Numbered from the stretch's first letter, positions 25,357-35,225 are shown. The stretch: 64,000 bases of DNA from Agromyces sp. ISL-38 (GCF_018613935.1 NZ_JAGGPF010000009.1:523880-587879), one strand, 5' to 3'. The notes: generated by a model from the letters alone, not told the origin. A program made the numbers and translations.

Positions 25357-26127
25357 TCAGAGCTCGAGGCGGACTGCGGTCTCGAGCGCGGCCTCGATGC
25401 TGAGCATCCAGCCTTCCTTGAGCGCATCCTTGACTCCCGAGTACAGGCTGGTGCCGTCGTAGAGGTTGCTCGAGGTCGAGCAGATCATGCCGGCCCGCAC
25501 ACCTCGAATGCGCGCGACGACGAAGATCGCCGATGCCTCCATCTCGACGTTGGTGATGCCGAGGTCGTGCAGCTGCGCGATCCACTCCGGCGTCTCTGCA
25601 TAGAACGCATCGTCGCTCACGCTGAAGCCCGCGTGCACGTCCGTCTCGCTGCCCGCGGTGAGTTCCCGGGCCACCTTCGTGAGCTCAGAGGTGATCGCGA
25701 AGTCGGGCACCGCGGGATACCCCGGCAGAGCGTACGCCGCGGTCGTGCCGTCGTTGCGGAGCGAGCCCTCGCTCACGAGCAGGTCGCCGGGTTTGATCCC
25801 GGCTTGCAGCGCAGCCGAGGACCCCACCCGGATCAAGGATGTCACGCCGACGCGGATCAGCTCCTCGGCCGCGATCGCGGCCGAGGGGCACCCCATGCCG
25901 GTCGAGGTCGCCGTGATCAGCCGTCCCTTGTACCTGCCGGTCATCGTGAGATGCTCGCGCTGGTGCGCGATGGTCTGCACGTCGCTCAGGAACTCGGCGA
26001 TCATCGGCACCCGGAACGGGTCGCCCGGCAGCAGTGCCACGGTCGAGACCTCGCCCGGCGCGACGCCGATGTGGTACTGGCGTTCGCCGATTCCGGCGCT
26101 GGACTTGTCGACGGCGTTGATCGTCAT
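25357..26127 (-). CDS. Nucleoside phosphorylase (uridine/purine phosphorylase family)
   Basis: A 256-residue PNP/UDP-family enzyme that splits a nucleoside with phosphate into base and ribose 1-phosphate. Visible marks are the phosphate-binding GDPFRVPMIAEF (35-46), STGMGCPSAAIAAEELIRVG, IRVGSSAALQ and the ribose-binding ITNVEMEASAIFVVA. The usual Gly-Thr in RxGTxG reads Gly-Ser-Ser here. Residues point to uridine phosphorylase rather than purine enzymes, but the base specificity is unsure. It lies between a BMP-type nucleoside receptor and the deaminase-like gene, giving an uptake and breakdown set. Confidence 0.85.
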   Translation of the reverse strand: MTINAVDKSSAGIGERQYHIGVAPGEVSTVALLPGDPFRVPMIAEFLSDVQTIAHQREHLTMTGRYKGRLITATSTGMGCPSAAIAAEELIRVGVTSLIRVGSSAALQAGIKPGDLLVSEGSLRNDGTTAAYALPGYPAVPDFAITSELTKVARELTAGSETDVHAGFSVSDDAFYAETPEWIAQLHDLGITNVEMEASAIFVVARIRGVRAGMICSTSSNLYDGTSLYSGVKDALKEGWMLSIEAALETAVRLEL

Positions 26128-26199
26128 CTGATGCTGACCCCTTCTGGAGCGTTGGTTCGGTTCGTTTCGACGCGCGGCGCCGGGCTCGGTCGCGGCGCG

Positions 26200-27315
26200 T
26201 CACGCCTTCGGCGATGAGGGCGACTCGACGACGAAGTCGCCCGAGATGATCTGCAGGCGCAGGTCCTCGACCTCGTCGAGAAGGGCGGGATCGATCCGTG
26301 ACTCCCAGTCGTGCGTCGGCGCGATGCCGACGCCGTCGTTCTCGAGAGTGCCGACGTAGGGGGTGCTCGAGAAGTCGCCCTCGGCGGCCGCGAGGGTAAC
26401 CTCTTCGGCGGCGGTCGTGAGATTCTTCAGCACCGAGGTCAGGCAGTACGAGCGGTACGTCGGCACGGCGTCGTACACATCGCCGTTGACGCCGATGATC
26501 GCGAGATCTGCACCTTGCTCATCGGCGACGGCAGCGGATGCCTCGAACAACCGACCGGCGACGGGCATGATCACGTCGACGCCCTGATCGAGTAGCCCCG
26601 AGGTGAGCGTGCGGGCCTTGATCTGGTCATCGAACCCGCCGACGAAGAGCCCGTTCTGGGCCGCCTTGTCCCAGCCGAGCACCTTCACGTCCGCGCTGTG
26701 AACCTCGTTGTAGTGGGCGACGCCGTCGGTGAAGCCATCCATGAACACGGTGACCGAGGGGAACGGCATGCCGCCGTAAGTGCCGACCGCGCCTGTCTTC
26801 GACACCCCGGCCGCCAGATAGCCGGCCAAGGCCGCGGCCTGTGCCGTGTCGAACAGCACCGGCTTGACGTTGCCGACTTCGATCGGCGCGCCCTCGGAGT
26901 CGGTGACGATGCTATCGATGAGCGCGAAGTCCACGTCGGGCGAACGCTCGGCGGCATCGCGCGTGGCGTTGGCGAGGGCGAAACCAACGGTGACGATGAG
27001 GTCGCAGTCCTGCTCGACGAGTCCCTGGATGTTGCCGGCGTACTGGTCTTCGGAAGCGGAGTCAGCCGTGAAGGTCTCGGTGCCGAGCTGATCTGCAGCG
27101 GCTTGCACCCCCTCGTAGGTGAGCTGGTTGAAATCCTTGTCATCGAAGCCGGTGATGTCGGAGACGGCGCACGGGGTGAAATTGCTCGCGTCCGATGAGG
27201 CGCCTGCGGGCGCGGCGGGTGCCGCGGCGCATCCCGCGAGCAGGAGGCTCGAGGCGACGACGGTGACGCCGGTGAGGCCGGTCGCGAGCGCGGGTTGGGA
27301 ACTGCTTCGCATCAT
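26200..27315 (-). CDS. BMP-family nucleoside-binding lipoprotein
   Basis: A 371-residue exported lipoprotein: lipobox LLAGC after an N-terminal hydrophobic segment. The body has the BMP/PnrA pattern, CAVSDITGFDDKDFNQLTYE, DLIVTVGFALANATRDAA, KTGAVGTYGGMPFPSVTVFM and ADLAIIGVNGD. Relatives bind purine nucleosides for an ABC importer. The matching ATPase and permeases are not in the window. ATG 27315 has AAGGACG before it. It heads the phosphorylase and deaminase genes. Confidence 0.88.
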   Translation of the reverse strand: MMRSSSQPALATGLTGVTVVASSLLLAGCAAAPAAPAGASSDASNFTPCAVSDITGFDDKDFNQLTYEGVQAAADQLGTETFTADSASEDQYAGNIQGLVEQDCDLIVTVGFALANATRDAAERSPDVDFALIDSIVTDSEGAPIEVGNVKPVLFDTAQAAALAGYLAAGVSKTGAVGTYGGMPFPSVTVFMDGFTDGVAHYNEVHSADVKVLGWDKAAQNGLFVGGFDDQIKARTLTSGLLDQGVDVIMPVAGRLFEASAAVADEQGADLAIIGVNGDVYDAVPTYRSYCLTSVLKNLTTAAEEVTLAAAEGDFSSTPYVGTLENDGVGIAPTHDWESRIDPALLDEVEDLRLQIISGDFVVESPSSPKA

Positions 27316-27368
27316 GACGTCCTTGTCTGTGGGCGGAGTCGCACGCTTCGGACTCCCAAACGCGTGCA

Positions 27369-27398
27369 GTATGACATTATACCTCGTGACCCGGGACA
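27369..27398 (-). promoter_or_regulatory. Nucleoside operon promoter with GTAT...ATAC operator
   Basis: The minus strand has a consensus TATAAT (27381-27376) with TTTGCT upstream at 16-base spacing. The palindrome GTATGACATTATAC (27369-27382) covers the -10, the position expected for a GntR/HutC repressor site. Confidence 0.55.
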
Positions 27399-27435
27399 GC
27401 AAACGTCAACGGAGTCGGCCGCGCTCGCCGGAAAC

Positions 27436-27473
27436 GACGGATGCCCCGTGGCTCGTGAGCCACGGGGCATCCG
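27436..27473 (-). terminator. rplJ-rplL terminator
   Basis: An 18-base perfect inverted repeat, ACGGATGCCCCGTGGCTC and its complement, with two bases between lies 57 bases after the rplL stop. CGTTTCC follows on the minus strand. It also insulates the ribosomal genes from the nucleoside operon promoter 54 bases further on. Confidence 0.8.
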
Positions 27474-27529
27474 TGCGTTTCAGGTGACGCAGGTCACCTC
27501 AAGCTGAGACCCTCTCGCGAGGGCCGCGA

Positions 27530-27913
27530 TTACTTGAGGGTGACGGTGGCGCCGGCCTCTTCGAGAGCGGCCTTCGCCTTGTCAGCGGCTTCCTTGGTTG
27601 CGCCCTCGAGCACAGCCTTGGGAGCGCCGTCGACGACGGCCTTGGCCTCGCCGAGGCCGAGCGAGGTGAGCTCGCGCACGACCTTGATGACCTGGATCTT
27701 CTTCTCGCCAGCGGCCTCGAGCACGACGTCGAACGCCGTCTGCTCCTCGACCTCTTCAGCAGCAGCCGCGGGGCCGGCAACGCCGGCAACGGCGACAGGG
27801 GCAGCCGCGGTGACCTCGAAGGTCTCCTCGAACGCCTTGACGAACTCCGAGAGCTCGATGAGGGTCAGGCCCTTGAACTGCTCGAGCAGTTCTTCAGTGG
27901 ACAGCTTCGCCAT
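27530..27913 (-). CDS. rplL: Ribosomal protein L7/L12
   Basis: A 127-residue stalk protein of the large subunit that recruits translation GTPases. The N-terminal dimerisation domain ([20 protein letters not shown]) is joined by an Ala-rich hinge ([19 protein letters not shown]) to the C-terminal factor-binding domain ([40 protein letters not shown]). Length and motifs are normal. AAGGAG precedes the ATG. It is the last gene of the rplJ-rplL unit. Confidence 0.98.
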   Translation of the reverse strand: MAKLSTEELLEQFKGLTLIELSEFVKAFEETFEVTAAAPVAVAGVAGPAAAAEEVEEQTAFDVVLEAAGEKKIQVIKVVRELTSLGLGEAKAVVDGAPKAVLEGATKEAADKAKAALEEAGATVTLK

Positions 27914-27963
27914 GATTCTTCTCCTTAGATTCTGTGGTTACTCACCGCTTGAGAGGCTCTCGC

Positions 27964-28479
27964 CTACGCAGCGGACTCCTGCTTCTCACGCAGCGCGTCG
28001 ACCGTGCGAACGGCCTTCGACAGCGGTGCGTTGAACAGATATGCGGCTCCGAACAGCGAGGCCTTGAATGCGCCGGCGAGCTTCGCCAGCAGCACTTCGC
28101 GGGACTCGAGGTCGGCGAGCTTGCCTACCTCTTCTGCGGTCAGGGGCTTGCCATCGAAATAGCCGCCCTTGACCACGAGGAGGGGGTTCGCCTTGGCGAA
28201 GTCACGCAGTGCCTTCGCGACGGCGACCGGGTCACCGTGCACGAATGCGATCGCGGAGGGACCGGCGAGCTCGTCATCGAACGACGAGATGCCGGCGTTG
28301 TTCGCCGCGATCTTGGTCAGCGTGTTCTTCACCACGGCGTAGCTCGCGTCCTCACTGATGGACTTGCGCAGCGTCTTGAGCTGGGCAACAGTGAGGCCGC
28401 GGTATTCGGTCAGCAGAACGGCGGTCGAGCTCTCGAACAGGTTCGTGAGTTCGGCAACCGAGGCTTCCTTGTTCGCCAT
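27964..28479 (-). CDS. rplJ: Ribosomal protein L10
   Basis: A 171-residue large-subunit protein that carries L7/L12 dimers. The N-terminus has [20 protein letters not shown] and [29 protein letters not shown] and the C-terminal helix that binds L12 ([18 protein letters not shown]) follow. ATG 28479 sits after AAGGAGTGGCC; upstream in-frame starts would lie in the leader and are rejected. L10 with L12 binds its own leader RNA in other bacteria, which fits the structured leader upstream. Confidence 0.98.
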   Translation of the reverse strand: MANKEASVAELTNLFESSTAVLLTEYRGLTVAQLKTLRKSISEDASYAVVKNTLTKIAANNAGISSFDDELAGPSAIAFVHGDPVAVAKALRDFAKANPLLVVKGGYFDGKPLTAEEVGKLADLESREVLLAKLAGAFKASLFGAAYLFNAPLSKAVRTVDALREKQESAA

Positions 28480-28552
28480 GGCCACTCCTTGTGTCTTCAA
28501 CGTGCATCGCGGAAGCGGTGCACGGCCTGGAGCCGCTGGAAACCTGGGGAGA

Positions 28553-28585
28553 AAGAAAAAAGCTCCGGCGCAGTTGCGCGGAGCT
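28553..28585 (-). terminator. Attenuator in the rplJ leader
   Basis: On the minus strand a GC-rich stem beginning AGCTCC and ending GGAGCT is followed directly by a run of six or more T, a textbook intrinsic terminator. It lies 74 bases before the rplJ ATG, inside the leader, so transcription must read through it. It is the likely control point. Confidence 0.8.
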
Positions 28586-28705
28586 CGGCCCGGATACCTC
28601 GGGAAGTCTTCGTCACACCTGCGCGGGCCCTTGCTTTCGCAAGACTTCGGTCGTGTTCGCCCTGCTTTCACAGCGCGCGCACGAACAACCAGCGGTCTTC
28701 GGCTC
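28586..28705 (-). ncRNA. Ribosomal protein L10 leader
   Basis: This stretch lies between a good promoter and the attenuator and can fold into several stems. It includes AGACCGCTGGTTGTTCGTG and GCGAACACGACCGAAGTCTT, which have L10-leader-like character. L10(L12)4 binding to such leaders represses the operon in many bacteria. Position and structure support the call; exact ends are not known. Confidence 0.6.
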
Positions 28706-28710
28706 CAACA

Positions 28711-28739
28711 AGGCTAACGGATGCCTCGCCCCCTCGCAA
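28711..28739 (-). promoter_or_regulatory. rplJ promoter
   Basis: The minus strand has TTGCGA (28739-28734) and TAGCCT (28716-28711) with an ideal 17-base spacer. The start would fall near 28704, giving a leader of about 225 bases. Confidence 0.6.
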
Positions 28740-28764
28740 ATCGGCGCGACCGTCGCCGAGGGCC

Positions 28765-29532
28765 TCAGCCGTCGTTGATGCGATAGCCGATGCCGCGAAC
28801 GGTCTCGAGGAGGTGGCTCGACTCCGGCGCAGCGGTCTCGAACTTCTTGCGCACGCGAGTGACGAGCACTCGCGTCGCGGCGACACTTCCGTCGTCGTGG
28901 ACGGCCAGCGCGCTCGCGAGCTCCTCGACGCCCACGACGCGCGGGCTGGCCCGCATCAGGCAGTGCACGAGCAGGAACTCGCGCGGCGTGAGCGTCACGG
29001 TCGCGTCGCCGATGGACACCTTGAACGCCTGCGGGTCGAGGATGAGCTCGCCCACTCTGAGCGGGCGTGCGGAGGGCTCCATCCGGATGCCGCAGGCTCG
29101 AACCGCCGCGATCAGCTGCTCGGCTCGGCACGGGAGGGCGAGGATCGATCGCGCGCCCCGCGCGATGGCCTGGTACGCGAGCTCGGTGGCGTTCTCGTGC
29201 GTCGCGAGGCCGACGATCACCGGCACGTCGCTCGATGCGGCCATCGCCTCGATGAAGCTGAGGAAGTCCACATTGACCATGTCGGTCGGAGCCACGATCG
29301 CCGCCGGCTCAGCCGACCTTGCCGCGAGCAGCGCACCGATCGCGTCGCGGTATCCGTGGATCTCGAATCCGTGGGTCTCGAACGAGTCGACCGGATGCCC
29401 CGGGGCGGATCGCGACTCGATGAAGAGCACTCGCGCGGGCCAGCGAGGCGCCGCGAGGGCGATCTTCGGCGCTCCGTCGTGCGCGTGGGCACGGTCGCCC
29501 GCGGCCGCCGTGTTGCCGGACTCGACGAGCAC
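28765..29532 (-). CDS. OmpR-type DNA-binding protein with degenerate receiver domain
   Basis: A 255-residue protein. Residues 34-147 resemble a response-regulator receiver (WPARVLFIES, SSDVPVIVGLATHENATELA), but key residues are off. The acidic pair after strand 1 is Glu-Ser, the phosphate-accepting region reads IVAPTDMVN, and the lysine normally before the conserved proline is Leu (LALPC). Residues 155-253 are a normal winged helix (VTLTPREFLLVHCLMRA; VTRVRKKFETAAPESSHLL; IGYRINDG). It is probably phosphorylation-independent. No histidine kinase is adjacent. The start is uncertain; the first 30 residues may not be translated. Confidence 0.78.
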   Translation of the reverse strand: MLVESGNTAAAGDRAHAHDGAPKIALAAPRWPARVLFIESRSAPGHPVDSFETHGFEIHGYRDAIGALLAARSAEPAAIVAPTDMVNVDFLSFIEAMAASSDVPVIVGLATHENATELAYQAIARGARSILALPCRAEQLIAAVRACGIRMEPSARPLRVGELILDPQAFKVSIGDATVTLTPREFLLVHCLMRASPRVVGVEELASALAVHDDGSVAATRVLVTRVRKKFETAAPESSHLLETVRGIGYRINDG

Positions 29533-29679
29533 GCCGTGTGATCCCTCCCGCGAGACGATCGCCTCGTTCAGACGAATGTGCTGCCGGCGTGCGCCGACCT
29601 ATCCATAGAAGGACGTCTCGATGAACTCGACGTGAACGGCGGCTTTCTGCTCCCCATCGAATGCGGGGCATTCCATTAG

Positions 29680-29721
29680 TTGACGAAAGTCCACTATCCG
29701 AATATAGTTGACCATCGTCAA
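29680..29721 (+). promoter_or_regulatory. MFS-marR promoter with two MarR-like operators
   Basis: TTGACG (29680-29685) and TATAGT (29703-29708) have a 17-base spacer. TTGACGAAAGTCCA (29680-29693) covers the -35, and the perfect-armed TTGACCATCGTCAA (29708-29721) starts at the last base of the -10. Both are TTGAC-N4-GTCAA sites, 28 bases centre to centre. Confidence 0.75.
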
Positions 29722-29738
29722 TCAATAACGGGAGTTCC

Positions 29739-31583
29739 ATGGCCACCGCCCCAAGCACGACCACGCGCACGAAGAAGCCGGATGCCGCGGCATCCGTCGA
29801 GCTCACGGAAAGCGGCATGACGCACCGTCAGGTGCTCTCCGCACTCTCGGGCCTGCTGCTCGGCATGTTCGTCTCGATGATCGCCACGACGGTGGTCGGC
29901 ACATCGCTGCCGCTCATCATCGCCGACCTCGAGGGCGACCAGGCCTCGTTCACGTGGGTGGTCACGGCGACCCTGCTCGCGACCACGGTGTCGACGCCCA
30001 TCTGGGGCAAGCTCGCCGACCTCTTCAACCGCAAGCTGCTGCTGCAGCTCGCGCTCGTGATCTTCGTCGCGGCGTCGGCCATCGCCGGCTTCTCGCAAGA
30101 CCCCGGCATGCTCATCACGATGCGCGTGTTCCAGGGCCTCGGCGCCGGCGGCCTCGCCGCGCTCAGCCAGATCGTGATGGCCGACATCATCAGCCCGCGT
30201 GAGCGCGGCAAGTACGCCGGCCTCTTCGGCGCGGTCATGGCCGTGGCCACCGTCGGCGGCCCGCTGCTCGGCGGCGTCATCACCGACACGCTCGGCTGGC
30301 GCTGGAACTTCTTCGTCGGGCTCCCCATCGCGATCGTCGCCCTCATCCTGCTGCAGCGCACCCTGCACCTGCCGAAGCGCCCGACGACCAAGGTCTCGAT
30401 CGACTACCTCGGCATCGTGCTCATCACGGCGGGCGTCTCGCTGCTGCTGCTCTGGGTGAGCTTCGCAGGAAACCAGTTCGAGTGGAACTCACTCGAGAGC
30501 TACCTCATGGTCGGCGGCGCCGCCCTGCTGCTGCTCGTGGCGGTCTTCGTCGAGCTCAAGGCGAAGGAGCCCGTCATCCCGCTCGGGCTGTTCAAGAACC
30601 GCACGTTCACGCTCGCGGTCATCGCGAGCATTTCAGTGGGCGTCGCGATGTTCGGCACGGCTGTGTTCCTCAGCCAGTACATGCAGCTCGCTCGCGGCGC
30701 GACGCCCACCGAGTCGGGCCTGCTCACCATCCCGATGATGGGCGGGCTGCTCATCGCCTCCACCGTGGTCGGCGGGCTCATCAGCCGGCGCGGCAAGTGG
30801 AAGGCCTTCATGGTCACCGGCGGCGCGCTGATCGTCGCCGGCAGCCTGCTGCTGTCGCGGCTGCACTACGACACCGACTTCTGGTACGTGGGCGTCTCGA
30901 TGTTCGTGCTCGGCGCTGGCGTCGGCATGGTCATGCAGAACCTCGTGCTCGTCGTGCAGAACACCACCGAGGTGAAGAACCTCGGCGTCGCCACGAGCGC
31001 CGTCACCTTCTTCCGCAGCCTCGGCGGCACGGTCGGCGTCGCCGTGATGGGGTCGGTGCTCGGCACGGTCGTCGCCGAGCAGATCAAGACCGGCATCGGG
31101 GGGCTCGCACCCGAGCAGCAGGCCGTCGCCGCGCAGACGCTCGGCTCGGGCACGATCCCGACGATCAGCGCGCTTCCCGACTACCTGCGCGTCGTCGTCG
31201 AGTCGGCGTACGGCACCGGCGTGGGCAACGTCTTCCTCGTGGCCGTGCCACTCGCGATCGTCACGCTCATCGCCGTGATCCTCCTGCCCAACACCGACCT
31301 CGGCACCCTGAGCGCCATCCAGCGCGCGAAGGCCGAGCGGGTCCGAACGGAACGAGCGGATGGCGCGGATGCCGCAGCGAGCCCGTCGTCCGATGACGCC
31401 CGGTCCGACGCCGAGGCGCGCCATCACCGCGAGGTCGAGGACGCGGAGGATGCCGCGATCGATGTCGCCGCGGCATCCGTCGCCCTCGCTCCGGTCGGCC
31501 TCGCGCACCCCGACGGCGCCGACGGCGAGCGCGTGGGCGCGAACCGCGACTCCGGCCCTTCCGCCGGATCGCGCGACGAATAG
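29739..31583 (+). CDS. MFS drug exporter, EmrB/QacA family
   Basis: A 614-residue proton antiporter after CGGGAG. Fourteen membrane helices are expected. Motif A appears as WGKLADLFNRKLLLQLAL, motif C as the GGPLLGGVITDTLGWRWNFF block, and the first helix has MIATTVVGTSLPLI. About 90 hydrophilic Ala/Asp/Arg-rich residues trail after the last helix, longer than usual, and vary in character from the core. It exports unknown toxic compounds. A MarR gene follows nine bases later, and MarR-like operators cover the promoter, so drug-induced derepression is likely. Confidence 0.9.
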   Translation: MATAPSTTTRTKKPDAAASVELTESGMTHRQVLSALSGLLLGMFVSMIATTVVGTSLPLIIADLEGDQASFTWVVTATLLATTVSTPIWGKLADLFNRKLLLQLALVIFVAASAIAGFSQDPGMLITMRVFQGLGAGGLAALSQIVMADIISPRERGKYAGLFGAVMAVATVGGPLLGGVITDTLGWRWNFFVGLPIAIVALILLQRTLHLPKRPTTKVSIDYLGIVLITAGVSLLLLWVSFAGNQFEWNSLESYLMVGGAALLLLVAVFVELKAKEPVIPLGLFKNRTFTLAVIASISVGVAMFGTAVFLSQYMQLARGATPTESGLLTIPMMGGLLIASTVVGGLISRRGKWKAFMVTGGALIVAGSLLLSRLHYDTDFWYVGVSMFVLGAGVGMVMQNLVLVVQNTTEVKNLGVATSAVTFFRSLGGTVGVAVMGSVLGTVVAEQIKTGIGGLAPEQQAVAAQTLGSGTIPTISALPDYLRVVVESAYGTGVGNVFLVAVPLAIVTLIAVILLPNTDLGTLSAIQRAKAERVRTERADGADAAASPSSDDARSDAEARHHREVEDAEDAAIDVAAASVALAPVGLAHPDGADGERVGANRDSGPSAGSRDE

Positions 31584-31592
31584 GATGCCCGC

Positions 31593-32102
31593 ATGACCGC
31601 CACCGCAGCGCCGGCCGCGCGTACGGCCACCGACACCGAGATCGCCGCGGTCGAGGAGCAGCTCCGATTGCTCTTCGTGCGCGTGCGAGCGGTGTGGAAG
31701 GAGGCCGCGGCGGCGGTGCACCCCGACCTGCAGCCCGTGGGCTACAAGATCCTCGCGGCCGTCGTGCGCCGTGGCCCCATGCAGGCCGGCGCTCTCGCCG
31801 ACATGCTCGGCATCGACAAGAGCGTCGTCAGCCGCCAGCTGAAGCACCTCGAGACCCTCGGCCTCGCCGAGGTGCGCGTCGACCCCGCCGACGGACGCGC
31901 CCGCATCCTCGAGGCGACGCCGGCGGCGGTCGAGACAATGAGCCAGCGGGGATCGCGGATGCAGCAGCAGCTCTACGCACAGTTGCGCACGTGGCCCGGG
32001 CACGACGTCGACGAGCTCGCGCGACTGCTCGGCCGCCTCACGTCCGAGGTCGTCGGGCCCGCCGCGAGCTCGCCGCCGACTCCCGCCGACACGCTGGAGT
32101 GA
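31593..32102 (+). CDS. MarR-family regulator
   Basis: A 169-residue winged-helix repressor. RRGPMQAGALADMLGIDKSV, then SRQLKHLETLGLAEVRVDPADGR, form the DNA-binding helices and wing, and flanking helices make the dimer. It lies nine bases after the MFS pump, so it is co-transcribed and most likely represses the pump and itself through the TTGAC-N4-GTCAA sites at 29680-29721. Confidence 0.9.
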   Translation: MTATAAPAARTATDTEIAAVEEQLRLLFVRVRAVWKEAAAAVHPDLQPVGYKILAAVVRRGPMQAGALADMLGIDKSVVSRQLKHLETLGLAEVRVDPADGRARILEATPAAVETMSQRGSRMQQQLYAQLRTWPGHDVDELARLLGRLTSEVVGPAASSPPTPADTLE

Positions 32103-32150
32103 CCGTGTTCGCGCGGAGGATGTGAACCGCGGCACTCAGCCGGAACACCG

Positions 32151-33718
32151 TCACTCCAGCGCGATCGGGCCGGCGCCGTCGTCTGCGGCGGCGGGCAGCC
32201 GCACCGTGAAGCGAGTGGAACCCGGCTCGCTCTCGACGTCGACGGTGCCGTGGTGCGCTTCCACGACCGCCCGTACGATCGCGAGGCCGAGCCCGGTGCT
32301 GCCCGCGAGACGCGAGCGCGAGGAGTCGCCGCGCGCGAAGCGCTCGAAGAGCGACTCGGCCAGGGGCGGCGGGATGCCGGGACCGTCGTCCTCGACCGTG
32401 AGCACGACCTCGTCGCCGTCACGATTGAGGGTCGCGACCACCTCGGTGCCCTCGGGCGTGTGGATGCGCGCGTTCGCGAGCAGGTTCGACACGACCTGCC
32501 GCAAGCGGGGCTCGTCGCCCATCACGAGCGGGGCGGCATCCGGCATCCGCACCTCCCAATCGTGATCGGGGCCGGCGGCCTGCGCGTCGCCGACCGCCTC
32601 GCCGACGACCCGGCCGAGGTCGACTGACTGCGACGCGAGCTCGCGCCCCTCGTCGAGCCGGGCGAGCAGCAGCAGGTCCTCGACGAGCTCGGTCATGCGC
32701 ACCGACTCCGACTCGATGCGGCCGATCGCGTGGATCACATCTGGCGGCAGGTCGCCGCCGTGCATCCTCGTGAGCTCGGCATAGCCGCGGATCGAGGCGA
32801 GCGGCGTGCGCAACTCGTGGCTCGCGTCGGCGACGAAGCGGCGCACCTTCTGCTCGCTGTGCTCACGGGCGGTGAGGGCGGATGCCACGTGGCCGAGCAT
32901 GCGGTTGAACGCCGTGCCGAGCCGGCCGACCTCGGTGACCTCGTCGGCCTCGGCGACGCGCTCGGTGAGATCGACGTCGCCACGGTCGAGCGGACGCTCC
33001 GAGACTGCCTTCGCGGTTGCCGTCACGCGGGCGAGCGGGGCGAGCGCTCTGCCGACGACGAACCATCCGACCCCGATGGCGAGCAACAGCCCCGCGACGG
33101 CGACGATCGCAACCGTCCAGGCGAGCTGCGCCGTCTGTGCGTTCACGTCGGCCTGCGGGAGCGCGAGCACGCTGCGCACCTGCGGCTGGGTCTGGAGGGC
33201 GAGTGCCCGATAGTCGCCGAGGGATCCGGCGGACACGGTGTGCGGTCTGCCGTCGGGCGGCACGGCCGCGAGCGCCGCCATCGCATCGCCGCTGGGCTGC
33301 AGGAGCTCGCCGGTCTCGCTGATGTACCCCCCGCCGACGACGTCGCCCACAACGACCACGCCGATGGTGCCGACGGGCTGGCCGGGAACGCGCAGGAACT
33401 GGACCACGGCCGCCTCAGGATCAGCGGGGACACCGGGCGGCGCGACGTCGGTGGCCCGGGCGGCCGTGGCGCGAAGGCTCGAGTCGAGCCGCTCCACCGA
33501 CGACGTGTGGAAGACGAGCACGGTGGCGATGCCGATGACGGCGCTCACCGCCACGAGGAGCCCCGCGACGATGACGAGCAGGCGGCGGCGGAGCGTCCAC
33601 GGTCGGCGACGGCTCGTGGCATCCGGAGCAACCGCACCGTCCGGCGCGACCGACTCGGTCTCGTGCACCCGCGCCTCCTCGCGCGCCGCCGCGGCGTAGC
33701 CGGGGTCGCCCGGCCGCG

Positions 33719-33722
<4 letters not shown>
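32151..33722 (-). CDS. Sensor histidine kinase
   Basis: A 523-residue membrane kinase. A first helix (LLVIVAGLLVAVSAVIGIAT, about 48-67) and a second (TVAIVAVAGLLLAIGVGWFV, about 203-222) enclose an extracellular sensor of about 130 residues. HAMP (RALAPLARVTATAKAVSERP), a dimerisation domain with the phospho-accepting His302 (FVADASHELRTPLASIRGYA) and an ATPase domain with LRQVVSNLLANARIHTPEG, DDGPGIP and GSTGLGLAIVRAVVEAH follow. Its ATG overlaps the response regulator stop by four bases. The signal is unknown; Gly/Val-rich sensor segments give no clue. Confidence 0.93.
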
Positions 33723-34465
<743 letters not shown>

Positions 34466-34651
34466 ATCTCCAAGTATCCGCAGCTGCCTTTGCGTTTCCT
34501 ATGACTGAGATGAGCGGATGCCGCGCACGGGTGCGGCGCCGCAGCCGCGACCGCGGCGCCGAACCCGCAGCGCCGCCGGAAGCCTGGACCCGCCGCCGGC
34601 GTGAACCTCAAGACCGGCAAGCCGAACCTTGCAGAGGCGGTAGGCGACGAC

Positions 34652-35225
34652 CTAGAGTCGTCCGTCCATGTCATCGATGAGGTCTATTTTGCGGTGTCCG
34701 GCCAGCGGCGCGTCGTCCCAGATCTGCGCTTCGATGTAGCGCTCGGGGCCCCGGGAACCATCGGCGTTCCACACCTGGGGCAGCCCGTACTGGTCGATGA
34801 GGGCCAGGATTTCGTCGAGCGTGAAGGCCTGCCCCCAGTAGGGCCGCTCGTCAGCTAGGCGCAACGCGGGGAACAGGTCACCGTAGGTGAAGTTGATCGT
34901 CGATGGATCGAACTGATCGAGCCCGATCGCCAGCTCGCGCCCCTCGCGGTACCACTCCACGAGCCAGTCGCATGCCCCGAGGGTCATGTAGTGCGGCCGG
35001 GCCCTGACCGGTCTGCCGCCCCTTGCGGACGAACAAGTCCCGCGCTCGATCCTCAAGTTCGCATCGCACGGTCAGATAGTCGTCGGAACGGCGACTTGCG
35101 AAGACATCACCTCGATCACGGAGGCGCTCCAAGACCGTCTCGGCAACCTCGGCCGGCAGGTCCGAGAGGTTCCGAAAGGGTCCGCCGCGTCGCTCGTAGT
35201 AGTGATGTAACTCCAACGACCCCAC
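34652..35225 (-). pseudogene. Conserved actinobacterial hypothetical protein, split by a frameshift
   Basis: Two overlapping reading frames make one protein. The first runs from ATG 35225 (SLELHHYYERRGGPFRNLSD, then CELEDRARDLFVRKG). The second continues with GRPVRARPHYMTLGACDWLV, LGLDQFDPSTINFTYGDLFP-like text and QVWNADGSRGPERYIEAQIW to the stop at 34652. They join at the run of four G (CCCC on the plus strand, 35019-35022), where removing one base restores a single frame of about 190 residues. The fold and function are not recognised. A sequencing error in the homopolymer is as likely as a true mutation. Sequence 34466-34651 holds nothing recognisable. Confidence 0.65.
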
